This document shows, piece after piece, positions 45,456 through 59,095 of a DNA stretch of 64,000 nucleotides; position 1 is the first letter of the stretch, and the number at the start of each line of letters is the position of its first letter. A program made the translations under genes and the position numbers. Under the pieces are notes generated by a model. The model was not told the DNA's origin. It saw nothing but the letters and a program-made list of their open reading frames with translations, and searched no databases. Source of the stretch: Ceratorhiza oryzae-sativae (taxonomy: Eukaryota > Basidiomycota > Agaricomycetes > Cantharellales > Ceratobasidiaceae); assembly GCA_030998015.1 (NCBI GenBank), contig JARWMV010000236.1:1426001-1490000 (forward strand), read 5' to 3'.

Positions 45456-48174
45456 CTAACTTTCGTCATTCCCATCTTTTGGTGCTTGTCGCCGGCGGCT
45501 GAGACCACTCTCACGAATGAGCTCTTCGGTCGCTTCTTCAAAACTTTCGGTTGGGGGGACGTTGGCAATCCGGTGTACGTGGACGGAATCACTAAGTGAC
45601 ATACGCCGCTGTCGCGGGCTCTCGCGGGGTGACTGAGGTGGCACGTCGGCCATGACGTATGAATATGAAGTGTTGGTAGGAGAGTGCGAAACACTGCTTG
45701 CTGTCGTCACTGAATCGGGAGCGGTGGGTATGATGATCGGGGGAGGCATCGCTGACAGAGCCAAGGCGTCACGGATTGGAGAGCTTGGTCCTGAGCGACG
45801 AGCATGATAAATGGGGGCAAGGTGGGACGGGTTCACGTCAGAGCGACTGCGTGAGCGAAGTTCGGTTGCCACCGGGACTGGTGAGCGACCATCCTGGCGA
45901 AGTGATTGCAGGTTTGCGTACGATGTGCTGCGCGAGCGGCCGGTAGAGCGGGTCCCGTCACCGACACCAAGGTGAGGAGATATCCTAGCACATGCTCGTA
46001 GTCACCAGAGTCTTCGTCATCGGAGCCCTCAGGAGTGGGCAGTGCACTTGGCCCGTGGCTGGGCGCACCAGCCCATACACTTGTCCCACGTCGGGTACTA
46101 CGACTCCAGCCAAAGAGGCGTTCGTCGAGCCATTTCATGGGGTGCACGAGGAGGTTTCCTTGCGCGTCCACTCCGCCAACGTTAGTCTTCCGTCTCCATA
46201 TTCCTGGGGTACCACTTGAAGGAGGAGCCGAAGCGGATGGAACAAGGATTCTCCACTAAGCCAAAAATTGAATATTTGGATAAAACGGATTAAGTGGAGC
46301 GAAGCGTACCTCATCAAAGTCCTCCCAAAGCTGTGGACCAAATTCATTGATACATTCTGCTAGTTCATTGGCAATGGCTGCACGCTGCTTTTTGACCCTT
46401 TCGAGTTGCTTTGTCTGGCCAGGGATTAGCTGAACAACTAGTGGCCGGAGGGACCTGGACAGGTGGATCAACAATCATTTCGAACTATCACAGACAGGCT
46501 TACTTCAGGACATCCATACCAGCTTCACCAAACTTGAGAGCAGAGTAGCCGATGAAAGGCAATGCGGCTATCACCACGAACGGCGTCCAAAGCTGATATG
46601 AAAGGGGTGCGCCTGCCCGCGCGACAACAACCGTCGCCAGAAATGCATAGAACCCGTATAGGAATGGAGTAACCCCGAGCGAGATGATCACTTTCCATGA
46701 AGCTATAACATCTCGGCCTGCAACTTTGACGGTCGAATTCGCGAGCGCCTCTGTGACACGGTTAGAAAGCACTTTTGCGGCAGCGTAAGCTTACATGCCT
46801 TTTGCTTTTTTCCTAGATAGGACCGAAGCGAGGATGAATATTGGTCCGTTCAGGATTACGCCTGGGAGTGAAAAGGCAGTCCAGGCCGCAAGCAAGCCCA
46901 CGCGATAGGTCAGAAGGCCCAAAGTCTTCCATGATGCACGCCGCGCGGTTGGCACTTGGTGGTCTCGTATACCAAGATCGCGCAGCAGCCGGTTGTAATC
47001 CAACACATTTTTCCGAAGGGCCTGAATGCGTGGCTCATCCTTGAAGTGCATATAACCATCGATGAATCGTTTGTTGAGCTCTACTACCTGGCTCAAGGTA
47101 AGGTGCTGCCCAGGAGTCTTGTATAAACGCCGCCCGGCTTGAATGAGCATTAGCGTTTCATAGTCGGGTGCTCGAACTGTGACCGTTTTCAAGCCGTCGT
47201 AAACGATATCAAGCAATTTTGAAGAAGCTTCGCGTTTGCTAGAGCCACCAGAACGGAATAGTTCAACAAGCTCTTGTGGAACGTCAATGGGTGCTCCAAA
47301 TTCGACCACGGCTCGGGACCGGAAGCGATGTGCGTGGAAATAAGAGAGCCCGACGGGCACGATGCGCACGCGAAGGTCTGGATTGGACGCCATTGCTCCG
47401 AGCGCCATGATGGAAACGCCTGCCTTCAGAGGTAGCAGGTCGGTGCGGTCGTGGCTGCCACCTTCGGGGAATATGCCAATGCAGTTCCCCTCTTGAAGAC
47501 AGCGAAACACATGGCCGTACATTTCTTGCTGATCCACATGGGGAAGCACCTTGAACGTTAACCCAGGCTTCCCCTCGAGTTCCACCTGCTCACGAATACG
47601 TGAGGTGCTTTTCCCTTGCTCGCCACCAAACTCTCGTTTGATTCGAGCCTCTGTGTCGCTCAGTACTTCGAGGACCTCGGCAACGACACTGCCAACAGAC
47701 TTGGGGAGAAGGAACTGTTTCCGAGGTGCCAATTCTTTTGTGAAACACGTGCCGGTTCCAATCACAAGGCAGGGGTCGTCCGGGGAGAGTGTAACCAAGC
47801 CGGTACCGGGAACTGCAGCATCCGCTGCGCGAACCACGGGGACTGAAGATAATGTTGAATGAAAAATGTAGCCAAGGAAAAGTATATGACGTACTGCTGT
47901 TCATGGATGACGCTAATAAGCCCACGATCCGCTGTTTCATGCTTTTTGCAGCAATGAGAAACGAGACTCTGCGGTGAGTCTCACGCCAAATTTCAGAGAC
48001 CAGCAAGACTGGGTCGAGAAACTGGTTGTTGTGAGGTGCTGCGACGAAGATTACAGGACCATCTTTAGGTATGTGCCATGCTCCGCGTGGTCTAACTTCT
48101 CTGAAGAAGATGTTTGCGATAATGCGCAGCAAGACTAGCACACAGTCGTAGACGAGAGCTTGCGGCCGAGGCAT
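45456..48174 (-). CDS. SCT1: Glycerol-3-phosphate/DHAP acyltransferase (Sct1/Gpt2)
   Basis: ER enzyme that acylates glycerol-3-phosphate or DHAP, the first step of phospholipid and triacylglycerol synthesis. Starts MPRPQALVYDCVLVLLRIIANIFF at 48174. Acyltransferase motifs: PHNNQFLDP (H-x4-D), SFLIAAKSM, IPVVRAADA reached by an intron, GIFPEGGSHDRTDLLPLKAG (motif III), and VRIVPVGLSYF. Then a helical region, membrane helices (TPFLYGFYAFLATVVVA, LWTPFVVIAALPFIGYSAL), LERVKKQRAAIANELAE, and a long Ser/Pro-rich disordered tail ending at 45456. The layout matches yeast Sct1, whose C-terminal tail is phosphorylated. Confidence 0.92.
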
Positions 48175-48402
48175 CGTAGACGGGAAACCTCCAGAGAGGC
48201 ACGTGAGACGTGGTCGGTGGCCGGCGGATGTGGTCGGTTGGGGCGACGAATCATGCTGTCTCAAGCGGGCGCTTGCGCTGATGACGTAACATGGTCTGTG
48301 GTGTAATATTTACATGGACAATTAAAGCCTGGCATATATAAACGAACATGCAAAGCATACAAGCATAGGTGGAAAAGAACCAAAAAAAATAGCCTAATGG
48401 GT

Positions 48403-51400
48403 CTACGATGGTGGGGGAGTAGCGGATCTCATTTCGTGCGTGGAAACTGAACTGTGGCCTCCAAGCGTTGTAACGGATGACGTCGGTCGGTGCGTCCCAT
48501 TTGCAGGTCTGCTCTGGTAATTGAAGATATTGTGCAGCCTAGACAACGCATCGTCGGTTTGCTGAAAGTCACTAGCACTGATTCTTCTCGAGCCTGTCGC
48601 TGATCGAGGAGAGGGTGGTACCGAATCACGTTCCCGACGCACAGACTCCAGGCCTGGCACTCAAATCAGCAAAGGGAACGTGCTCATCAGTTGGGGCACT
48701 CACGGTTCAGCGTTTCGGCCACAGCCGAATTGCGCTCCTCATCTTCGGCCGCTCTGCTAGCCAGCGCCCGGGTGATGTACTTCTTGAACGTGGGTCCGGT
48801 CTGGTCTAAAAGGGCGTCGACACGCGCTTTCTTGTGGGGGTGTGCTTTGAGGAAATGGTGCAGCTCCGTGATCCCCTCTTTGTGCATGGCACCAGTTGAT
48901 TCGCTAGAAATATGCCTGATGATTTCGTCCAACCTCGCATCAGGGTCAGGCTCTTCAATAGGTGGGCCCTGGAAACCTGCCCCTCCGTTCAGGGACGGAC
49001 TACGGCTACTACTGCTCATCACGGGAGGTTGATAGTTCTGAGCGCCTGGTGAAGCAGATGCTGTCGCGTGAGCGTGTGAAGCCAGAGTTGAGGTGGAGGG
49101 GAAAGAGGAGAGTGCATATGAGGGTTGTGCTGGCCGCTCGGGTGAAGCTGATCGCAGAGAGCCATTCGTTCCAGATCTAGGGCGGCCAGATTCTGATGCC
49201 AGCTGCTTTTCTGCGGAGTTGAGGATGCTGAATAAGATTAAGCACAATGGTCAAGAGGATGATACACGATGCTAAGCGACCTCGTACCGGAAAACGTAGG
49301 GATAAATAATCGTGGCCGATGGATCATCGAAAGCGGCTGATAGCAATTCGTAGACTTCGTCGGCATAGTGGGCTATACCTCTAAGGTAAGCTAAATGCAA
49401 TTCTTGCTAATGTACTGAATACGTACCAACGACATGCTGAATAATGACTTTAATCGTGCGCAGTGGCATATCGCCACACGGCACTTTGTTTGTCGCACGC
49501 TGGCGCCAATCGTTGGGTGGGATCGTCTGCAAGAAGGTTTCCAGTGTTGGAAGGAGCTCGATAGGGTCGATCAAGCCCTTTTGCAGATCATTAGGGATGT
49601 TCCTAGCAAGTTTCCAAACACATTTCAGCACTAGTTCTGCTACTTTGGCTTCTTTGGCGTCTGCAGTCGTTCCATTAGTTGGGAATGGCTTCGTCAGCTG
49701 CAGCAGCAAGTTGAACAGTGCCCTGAAAGAGCTATCAGTATATTACGCCCGGTTGGTGAAGTGATTCGTACCTAAGCACTGATATTTTACGACCAGTGTT
49801 GAAGAGTCGCAAAATGACCATGTTCAAGAAGCGGGATAAGTCTTTGACCTTCTGATCGCGGGTGTCATCCGTTTGCAATAACCGTGTGGTGAGCTCTTCT
49901 AGCAACGATTGAAGGCTATCGACGGAGAGAGACTCGAGTAGTACGGCATGGTCACAGATCGCATTACAGGTTTGAATCAGGTGTTTCATCAGCCGGTACG
50001 TCGCAGCATTGTTGACGTCATTGGACCGTTCGAACGTTTGGCTCATTTGGATGACGATTGTCTCGACGAGCCCCTCTGTGTGATCCGCTAGATCACGGAA
50101 ACTTTGGGAAAGGGGTGCCTGATCGGACGGCACTTCAAGCACGTTCTGAATTGTCTTGAGAGCATCGACACTTCGCCCCGGATCATTGGAGAGAATGTTT
50201 GAAATAACCTTGGTGATGTCGTCTGAAGGGGTAGGGGGATCAAGGGGTTCCCTGTCTGCGTGATGGCCGTTGGTAGCGGCCTCAGCACGGGCAGGGGGCT
50301 CAGAATCAGCCTGTCGCGAGCCATTTCCACCCGCTCGAAGCAAAGAGAGCCTGGTTGGGGGCATGAGAACTCTCGACCTAACGGGTGACGATGGTCCGGC
50401 GCCTGCAGTTTGAGGTGACCTGGCTGTGCTGGATGTGGTGGGGGATGCTGGTCGACCGGCGTTCGAGGAGGCAGCGGGTGAATGGGGTCGTGCAGCAGGC
50501 GAAGGTGACAATGGACTCGTGGCGCTGGATCCTGCAGGACGCCCAGCAACTGCAGGAGAGCCTGGTCGAGGGATTCCCCCGAATCTAAGCCCTGGTCCGG
50601 GGGAACCTGCACGAGGAATTCCACCAGCCCCACCAGCCAGCCGAGCTACAGCAGGAACAGGGGCAACCTCCGACCTGGCAGGGGTCGGGGGTTGTGCTAA
50701 GGTTGTGGTTCGGCGCAGCCTCTCTTCCACTTGTGTTTTGTCTTTACCAGACAGTTGGCCTAAGTATTTCCAAATTTTGTCACCAACGAGAACGTATCCC
50801 TCTCTGTGCCCGCCGTCAGTAATCGGATTCAGTATTTTATGTTGTTTTTTTTTGCTTACGCGATTACGGTCAAGGCCGACTTTCGTACGTAGGGATCCTT
50901 GTCTGAGACCAACGAAGCTATGGCGGGAAATGCTTTCGCGGGGTCGCAGGCGCGAATGCCAGATTTCTTGAGGATACTGGCCAACTCATCCAAGGTCCCC
51001 TGCCGCGTCTTAGCTACCTTGCTTTTTAGTCCGTGCTCTAGCAATAACGAGAAAAGCCGGCTGGTTGGAAAGACGAGCTGAAGTGATTGCATAATAGCCT
51101 GGACACGAACGCGAACAGCTTCACGCGCATCCCCGAGCTAATTCAGCATATGTCATTTATGTCATTTAGATGAATTTATTCATTTCTGATAACTCGGCAT
51201 AGCTCACCTTATGAATGTAAGTTGGGACGAACGTAAGCGCCTCCGCATCGGACATCATATATTTCTCAGAGCTCATGAACGCTGTCGCCTGATCAACAAC
51301 ATCCACACATCGCATGATGAGGTTCGGCTGAGGCTCGTGGACGCGAACAGACGCATACTTCAGCGCCAGATCCTGGTTGGCGAGAAGGATAGTCTTGAGA

Positions 51401-54400
51401 TTGTCAACAGGGATTCCCAGCCGTTCATCCCCGGACACAGCGTCCGCAAACGCATCAGCCATCATCCCGAGACCAGTGATAAAATCATTGACAGCGTTGT
51501 GATCGTGGCTGAACAAGCAAGCTGACAATTCCTTGGATGCGTGGGGTTCCATTTGACTCTGCAACATGTCGACTAGATCCTTACGAGTAGGACCAGACTC
51601 GATAACCCAACGACTTCCATCCTTCGCAAGCCGGGCATTCTTCACGTCCATATTCGCAGAAATGAAAGGCACGCTGGCTGGAGAGGGCGACAGAGGGGGC
51701 TTGGTGGAAGTGGCAGGACGTTTGAGTCCCCCTGCCCTTGCAGGCGCGCGGACGCTGGCAGAAGAACCTGGTCGTTCTTCGTCAGCTCGAGAATCAGACC
51801 GTGCCGTACCAGCATTAAGAGGCAACATGCGACGACCTGTCGCCCCAGGTACACGCCCGGCGATTCCGGCCTTCGGAGCGGTAGTTTGAGCAGGGGAGGC
51901 TGGAGGAGACTCTGCAGCGGGAGCAATCTTGGCAGCTGGTGCAACCTTGGGGGCTGATGACGCGGTCTTCGGGGCGGCTTTCGTTGTAGGAGCGCGAGTT
52001 GGGGCAGCAGGAGCAGGCGGCGCAGAGCCGCGAGCTGCTTGGATCAAAGGGACAACGGTTGACCTGGAGGCAGGTTTGAGCGAACCAGTCTGGTTCATCA
52101 CAAAATCGAATCCGGCGCTCGAAATGACCACAGGCAATACGGCCTGGGCACCTTTCCTAACATCGGCATTACGATCTTCCAAACACGAAACAATGGGCCC
52201 GGTCCAAGATGTAAGGTCCAGTCCGGGGGTTGGCTCGTGAGTCTTGAACCACTCGGCAAGCCATCCCAGAAGCGCCCCTCGCTGAACTGGGTTAGCAGCC
52301 TCCATAGCCGTCCCAAGTTGAGCGGACATAGGTTCGAGACCTTCACAAGCAGTAGCCATAGCGGATAAAGTCGCAACTCCAAGCGCGCGAACATTTGCCT
52401 TTTGGTCAGAAAGCACAGTCGCAACCGGGAGCGTCAAAAGCTTTACGTGCTTCTCGAACGGTTTGTTCATGGCGCTAGCAATACGGGAAATTATGTCCAA
52501 CGCTAATGCTTGAACGACCTTGTTTGTGTCGCCCACTCGCGCTTGAGAACCTGGCCCAGTTCTCCTGAAACGAAAAAATCAAATGATTTAAACAGCTTGT
52601 ATTGAAGAAAAACATGGTGACGCACCCATATTCGGCTTCAAACGCTGATTGGCTTTTGTATCCAAGATGGATTGGAGTAACTCGAGTGCTTCCTTCCTGA
52701 CCTTCCACTGGTCACTTTTGGCGTCCGTAAGAATTGATGTCGCGCGACAAGCTTGTCCAAATCCACTCTCGGAAATAGCTCCTCCATGACATCATTGGTG
52801 GCCGCTTTAGACCCAGCGGGTGCTGCAGCGACATCTGCGGAGACACGGGTTGGTTCAGGAGCAGCTTGGCCGTCAACCTTGCTAAACTCGGACTCGATAG
52901 TTGACAAAAGTTGAGGGTTCAGATCTTCCAAGAAGTCCTTGATCGCTGTAGACAAACGATGAGTCGGTCAGAATCCAGCGAGGGGAGTTGAAACGCACCT
53001 GGTCCCGCAAACAATCGGAGAGTGACTAGAGTACTGGTAGCGCTTGAACGGACCGCCGCATTCGAATTTTGAAGTGCTGCCTTCAAAAAATCGATTAGGG
53101 TGCGCATAGAAAGCCCCGCAATGCCGAAGTCAGTGAGGGCCTGCTTAATCCAACCAAGACAATCAGCGAAAACTTTTGGTGCCTTTTGCTTTGCGAGCGG
53201 TTCGTAGGCTAACAGCAGGTTTATCAATATCGTCGCTACAGATATAAAGGGTGCATACCTTGGCTCAGTACGAATGATAGTGAAGTCTTCTCCGCAAAAA
53301 GTAGCATGAGGTCTCCTGCTGGCTTTTTGAGCTTCATGTCTCCCAGCTTTTCAGCAAGATGTGGAATCGCTAAAGCTGCTGACCCTCGACCGAACGAGGA
53401 CGAACGCTCCGCGAGCATGCCAAATAGCGCATACACCTTGGCTGAGACCTAATACCTTCGTTAGAGTTTGCAGGCCAAGACAAATCCCAACCTACTTGGA
53501 AGTTCTTTTCTCCCCAACCGGGCTTTTTGCCGAGAAAACGTATCAAAACCTCACTTTCAAGGTCATCTCCGTTCAGCTGTTCGTCCAGCCAAACGGTCAT
53601 TTCCTCCAAAGCCGCCAATCTAACTTTCCATGCGGAGTCCCCAAGGTCCGTCTGCATCTGAGCGGGAACAAGGTCCGCCGCAAGTGCATCCGCATCCTCA
53701 GGAGTAAACTTGTACTTGAAAGTATCAGTAGCAGCTGCGGGAGTAGCTTTGGAGGCTTTGCTCGAAACGGCTGCAACAGCAGGGGGAACCTTTTTGGCTG
53801 CCGCTACTGGTGCTTTCGTGGCTGAAGCTGCTGGCTTCTCCGCCTCTTCTGATTTGTCGGCACCTGTACCTTTCTTTGCCTAATGTTCAAAGTGAGAAAC
53901 CGACTAATGTGACTATCTGTGGTCATACCAATAGTCTAGCAGGGAGCTTTTTGGCTTTTGGGGGTGCCATTTCGTCCAGGACGTCAATCGGCTTCTTCGT
54001 CTATATGAATGAGCATACATTCCAATTTGTTTTGAAATGTGAAGCTTACTGGCTCCTCCTTGGGAGGGACGTCATCGAACACCATGTCAGGTTTCGGTGG
54101 CGGGCCGGCTGGTTTCTTTTTCTAGGTTTCAAGTGGCTCAATATCAACCCGCAAATTCAAAATTCAACAAGTGTACCTTGGGAGCCGCCGCCGCTGGTGG
54201 AGGCGGTTTTGGAGGCGGGGCAGCGGAGGCCTTGCACTTGACTTGCGCCTTCTCGAACTGCTCTTTGACCTTGGCTTTTCGAATGTCGTCCATGGATTCC
54301 ATGACAGGATTCAATGCACGCTCTCCCACAATCTTCATTGTCAAGCCAAGCCCCTCGGCTGCACCAGTTCGAACCTTCTCATCGCTGTCCTCTAGCAGGG

Positions 54401-56040
54401 CTGCAAGTTGAGTTGACAATGGCGCTACGTCTCCCTTAGCGGGTGGAACCTTGGTTACTCCGAGGGATCGATTGAGGAACTTCAAAGTGCCCTCCTTCAC
54501 TTGTGGGTTTTTAGACTTCAGGGAGTTCAGGATATCTTCAGTTACGTCCGGTAGGGTTGTCTAGTTATTGAGGTGAGTCCATAAGAATCTGGAAATCCGA
54601 GTCTATGCCTACCGTTAAAAAGACAGCATCCAAGCCTGCGCCAATTGCGTCGGTCACGTTCACTTTCCGTTCCTTCAATCGTTCCAGCATGGGTGTGACA
54701 ACAGATGCGCGATGTCGGCCAAATGGTTGCCCAACGCCCTTGGCTAGACACTCAACACACTGCGCCGCCGCAATGACACACATAATGTTAGCATCTGTCA
54801 TTCGTTTCGCCAAGGCTTTCACGAGTTCGCCGTGCTCGTTCGAATCAGAGATCTTTGGGGTAGCCTTCAAAGCCTCGAGAAGCGCATCCAGCGCCTCCTT
54901 CCTCTCTTTCCATTTGGATGAGCTCATTGCGGAGTGGAAGTCGGCTGGTACTTTAGGCATGATATCGACAGCTTCCACAAACTCCAGAGGATCCACCACG
55001 GCTTCTACTTCGGCTGTAAATCATGCTTAGCCATAATCAGCATACTCCATGGAGAAATAAACTTACGCTCTCCGGTGCCCTCAGCATCCGCACCGCCCTG
55101 TTCCTCAGCCGCTGTGCGCTCACGGGCCTGGTTCTTCGTCCATCGTGTTTGAGTCCCTGTTCCTTGTCCCTTCGACTCCTTGTCCAATGCCTCAAATCCT
55201 TCGTTGAGCTCTTTGATTTGGACAGGTTTGAGTTCGGACAGGAATGGCTGCAGAGCTGGGCCAAGATATGTGTAAAGCGATTGGGTAAGGGCAGTGCCCT
55301 CGGCTCGTACGTTCTTGTCAGTGTGTCCAAATATCTTTGGGAGGTTCTTCAGTATTGATTTGGGCGGCACGACCTTTGGGCCGTAGGCACTGGTCAACGT
55401 CATCAGCCACCTGGTAGATCAACGCGGCGCATACGAAATACCTAATCATCTCTCGCAACGCGTTGACCGTTCCCAAAACGGCTTTTGGTTGCTTGGCACT
55501 CAGGCCAGGTATGAGATCATTCTGGCGTAATTACTGTTTAACAAAACTCTCGCCACGCCACAGCTCACGACATACCACGATAGCCTCACCTCCGTTCTCG
55601 ATTTCTACGTAACGGAGGGTAAGTTCGATTGCCTTGGTTTTCGTCCCTGCACGAGTCGATCCGTAACACTTGTCTACCAAGGCAGGCACTACGGCCTCTC
55701 GCGTCCTCGCCGCACTCTCGCCTGCGAATTCCACAAGCGCTAGAAGCACATCTATACCCTTCTCCTGCGCAACAGCATTCGAGTCCGTCGCGATTTTCTT
55801 CAACAAGTCCGAGTTGGATATGTATGGTCTGAACGCAGGATCATCTTCTGAGGCAGTGGCTTGGAATATCTTGACGAGAGCCTCATATCCATGCACGCGG
55901 GCTTTCCAGTTCTGGCGAATGTGTTAACCCACCAAGACCAGTATTACTATAGAATTACAATCTTGGCTCACCTTGTGTACTAGCCTCTCTCCGATCGGGA
56001 TACCTGAGAAATCCTCCTCTGGGGGCGGAGCACCATCCAT
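48403..56040 (-). CDS. STU2: XMAP215/Stu2/Alp14 microtubule polymerase, five TOG domains
   Basis: Microtubule plus-end polymerase that binds tubulin through TOG domains. Starts MDGAPPPEEDFSGIPIGERLVHK at 56040, then NWKARVHGYEALVKIFQ (TOG1). I see five TOG-type starts: TOG1 (about 56.0-55.0 kb), TOG2 from MPKVPADFHSAMSSSKWKER, TOG3 from FTPEDADALAADLVP, TOG4 from KSDQWKVRKEALELL, and TOG5 around KELSACLFSHDHNAVND. Disordered Ala/Pro/Ser linkers separate them (KASAAPPPKPPPP; the 52.1-51.6 kb and 50.7-50.3 kb regions). A conserved C-terminal helical domain follows, with ISNILSNDPGRSVDALKTI, DHAVLLESLSVDSLQSLLEE and ALFNLLLQLTKPFP. The tail ends at 48403. Roughly 2,000 residues and about 20 short introns. 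Yeast Stu2 has two TOGs; this is the long form. Confidence 0.93.
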
Positions 56041-56528
56041 ACCAAGACGCGTTGAAATCTAATAGGAAACTTGCAGAGGAGAATGGCACAATAAATGTAG
56101 AGATGGAGCTGATAAATTCCGTAGCTATGCAAGTCGGCAAACCCTTAGGATATCCGGCTGTGAGGAGCGAACGAATATGTAGCTGCGTCGGCCAGAGCCG
56201 TGTTGGATAAACACAGCTTGGATCACGTGGTTCGCCGTCTTGTCTGTTGGGCCACGCGAACAAATAATGCGCGCCGCTCAAATATTCAGTCTCCTCCCCC
56301 CCTTGGGCAGTCAGCGTCGAATATTCGGCATTATTCGCCTATCTTCGCTCACTGTTAATAATTAGCTCTCATTACGTCTTTTCGGCGTTCGTTCTCTCGA
56401 CTTCAAACACACACCCGTTCAAGCTGCGAGTATGGGTATGACAATATGCATACAAACAGAAGCATAGGGCATATTATACATTATATACCAATCACTCTAT
56501 CGGACAGCTGTCTCAAATAGTAGACGCT
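56041..56528. other. Intergenic, Stu2 promoter
   Basis: No gene in 488 bp. It holds the Stu2 promoter and the 3' end of alcohol dehydrogenase 1. Confidence 0.5.
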
Positions 56529-58094
56529 CTAGATTATGTCTTGCTCAAGTACGTATCGGTACTTAGGCTTTCCTGCTCTCATTCCTTCAACTGCCTCTTT
56601 GATCTTACTCATAGGCATAACCTCGATCCAAGGCTGAATGTTCTTTTCGGCCGCGATTTTCTGGAAAGCAAGCGCTGAATCAGAGAAAGGATACGTATAT
56701 TAGCCAAAACGCTTACTAGCATATCAATAGCCTCCTTCTTAGACCCTACAAGTGATCCTGCAAGCCGCGATCCGTTGGAAACAAGATCGAAAGGTGCTAG
56801 CTGAGGGAGCATAGCATCGGGAATCCCTACATTGACGAATGTGCCATGGATAAATAAGACTCTGGTCAAATGTGAAGTTAGTAACCCGCAACCGAATTCC
56901 AGCTAGAAGGAAGCTCGTACTTCATATATTCCCTCAGGGGAAAGCCTTCAGCTACGTCGACTGTTGAAATGATGAGATCAAGAGTGCCCCTCAGCTTCTT
57001 CAGGTTCTCCTAAGTATCATGTGTTAGAGCATGTGTGTGGGTAAGATTTTAGGCTACATGCCTTTGAGCTGACTACGAAGTGATCAGCACCGAGCTTCTT
57101 AGCATCCTCCTCCTTGCGAGGGCTATGCGAGAACACATATACCTCGGAACATAGTGCTTTTGCAAACAATACGCCGTAATGGCCCTAGGATCAAAGCCAT
57201 TCAGCATTCGCGTATCTCTCTCATAATAATACATACCAGTCCGCCGAGGCCAATGATTCCAACTTTCTTTCCCGGCCCTGCTCCATTCTGAACCAGAGGA
57301 GAGTACATGGTCAAACCAGCGCACTTTGGCATAAAGATTAGAATACTTTTAATAGATAGACGAGTGGAGACCACCCTACCATCATGCTCGCGGCATGCTC
57401 CGACTTCAGGTTATCCGGAATCGGAAACACAAAGCGGTGGTTGGCGCGGATCGCAGTGCCATATCCTCCTTGAGACAGCGTCCCATCAGGATAGAAATTA
57501 TTCTATGGATACATTAGCAGTAAGCTACGCTAACGAAAACGTACTCACATAAGTGTCAATTCCTTTGAAGCAGTAGTTTTCGTTGCCCGACAGACAACTA
57601 CGGCACTCTCCACAGCTACCGATGCGTGCACCGATGCCGACGCGATCGCCAACATTAATGCCGGCCTTTTCAGAGGCCAAGGAGCCGACACGAACGGCTA
57701 TTCCTACAATCTCGTGCCTTTAGGGAATTAGCAATTGGAACACAACTGCAACTATACGCGCCCACCCGCAAACAAGTGGCAAGTGTTTCACGTTGCCCCA
57801 CCCACCAGTGAGGGTATGGATATCGCTTCCACATATACTAGAGCAGAAACGTACTCAGACCATTGGCGATTGGTCGGTCAGATGTTTTGCGTTGGTACGT
57901 ACCCGCAATGAGTGATCGATACATCAATATCTTCTTCACTCCATGGTTTAGGCTTGATGTCGATCAGCTCGAAATTGCTCTACGTCAATTTGAGGTATAA
58001 GTGTCTTGAATAACGCAATTTATGTACCAAGTCTACTCACCCACTTCTTCACATCATGAATACCATAGCCTTTGAACTGGATTGAGCCGGACAT
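56529..58094 (-). CDS. Zinc alcohol dehydrogenase 1 (Adh6/7-like, CAD type)
   Basis: NADP(H)-dependent medium-chain alcohol dehydrogenase, probably reducing cinnamyl-type or branched aldehydes. Starts MSGSIQFKGYGIHDVKKW at 58094. Catalytic zinc site GICGSDIHT and a following HE; structural zinc site CGECRSCLSGNENYC (four Cys); GGYGTAIRANHRFVFPIP; Rossmann motif KKVGIIGLGGLG and HYGVLFAKAL; LGADHF; LDLIIST; RVLFIHGTFVNVG; GSLVGSKKEAIDML; and end block MSKIKEAVEGMRAGKPKYRYVLEQDI, stop 56529. About 360 residues in roughly seven exons. Tandem paralogue of 59096-60667 with the same exon layout. Confidence 0.92.
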
Positions 58095-58116
58095 CTCGCT
58101 GAGTTATCAAGCGGTT

Positions 58117-58143
58117 TGTGTATGTGTGTGTGTGGGGGGGGGG
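58117..58143 (+). repeat. (GT)n-(G)n microsatellite
   Basis: A gt-rich run passes directly into about ten G and then tcaag, 23-50 bp upstream of the ADH 1 start. It may be length-variable. Confidence 0.7.
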
Positions 58144-58746
58144 TCAAGTCCTGAGGATAGCTCTACATCGTCACCCAGTGGGGATTTTTATCCATGAGCA
58201 GAAGAAAATTTGACTGATACCAGGTGATGTCACCTGCTGAACCGATTTCAAGCTGAGTCGTACCGACAAAGCGGCTAGCGCAATGGAGGTTGCGCCGGTG
58301 ACCTGAAGAAAAACTATTCGAAATTGGGATCTTACCGGCCTGAATCGAACACCGAGCCAAAGGTGTATGGCGACTAGGACCCCTGAAAGCTAGCCTGAGC
58401 CTGCCTCTATCAGGAAAATAACAAAGTGGATTTAAACGCTACGAGGTCCCTCACAGTATTGAGCCCTCGACCTGGTCAGTATGGGGGGCAACCGGCTATC
58501 GTTCATAGCGTGAAAGCCGGCCAGGTTCTAATCGATTATGTAACTTCTCACGCCAAAGCAACCGCGTCAAATTGCGAAATCGAAAGTTATCATGGACTAT
58601 CCCCAGCCCATAGGAGGGAATGATTCGCGAATATCTGCTTTACTTGAATGAACTCAATTGATCCGCTTCTTTATCATATAATTCGACGACCCTACATAGA
58701 ATTAGAACTATAACCATTGTTTTGCTGCGAGGAAGTTGGATGATCG

Positions 58747-58771
58747 TGGTGGAGGTGGAGGTGGAGGTGGG
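58747..58771 (+). repeat. (GGTGGA)n microsatellite
   Basis: Four imperfect ggtgga units between the two ADH genes. Confidence 0.7.
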
Positions 58772-59095
58772 GAAGTGAAGCCAAAGCTTGAGGTTCTGCC
58801 CCGAGGACTTCACGCGGGTCGGCACCGTGTATTTTCGTCATCCATACAATCTTATGAAGCAAGAGATTCGGCGGCCGTGATATTATCTCATTATTCGGGA
58901 GTCACTCCCAACCCGAACCAGTAGCAGTACATAGTGCTTGCAATCCAATCCGAGATATTCTCCGTATAGCTCACTCCGGAAGATTGTCAAAATCAACATT
59001 TACATCACTGTATAAGAACATTCCTCTAACAATTTCAACAGCGTTTCGTGTCTAGCGATAAGATGCGCATATAACCAGAGTCAAGAAATCTCGCC

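Larger units (their letters stand above)
58095..59095. other. Intergenic between the two ADH genes
   Basis: No gene supported in 1 kb. It contains a (GT)n run followed by poly-G at about 58117-58143, and a (GGTGGA)n microsatellite at about 58747-58771. The promoter of ADH 1 should lie within the first few hundred bases. Confidence 0.5.

Noticed and set aside
50426..50971. 181-codon open frame antisense to Stu2
   Set aside because: Shadow of the GC-rich, low-complexity linker of the minus-strand gene.
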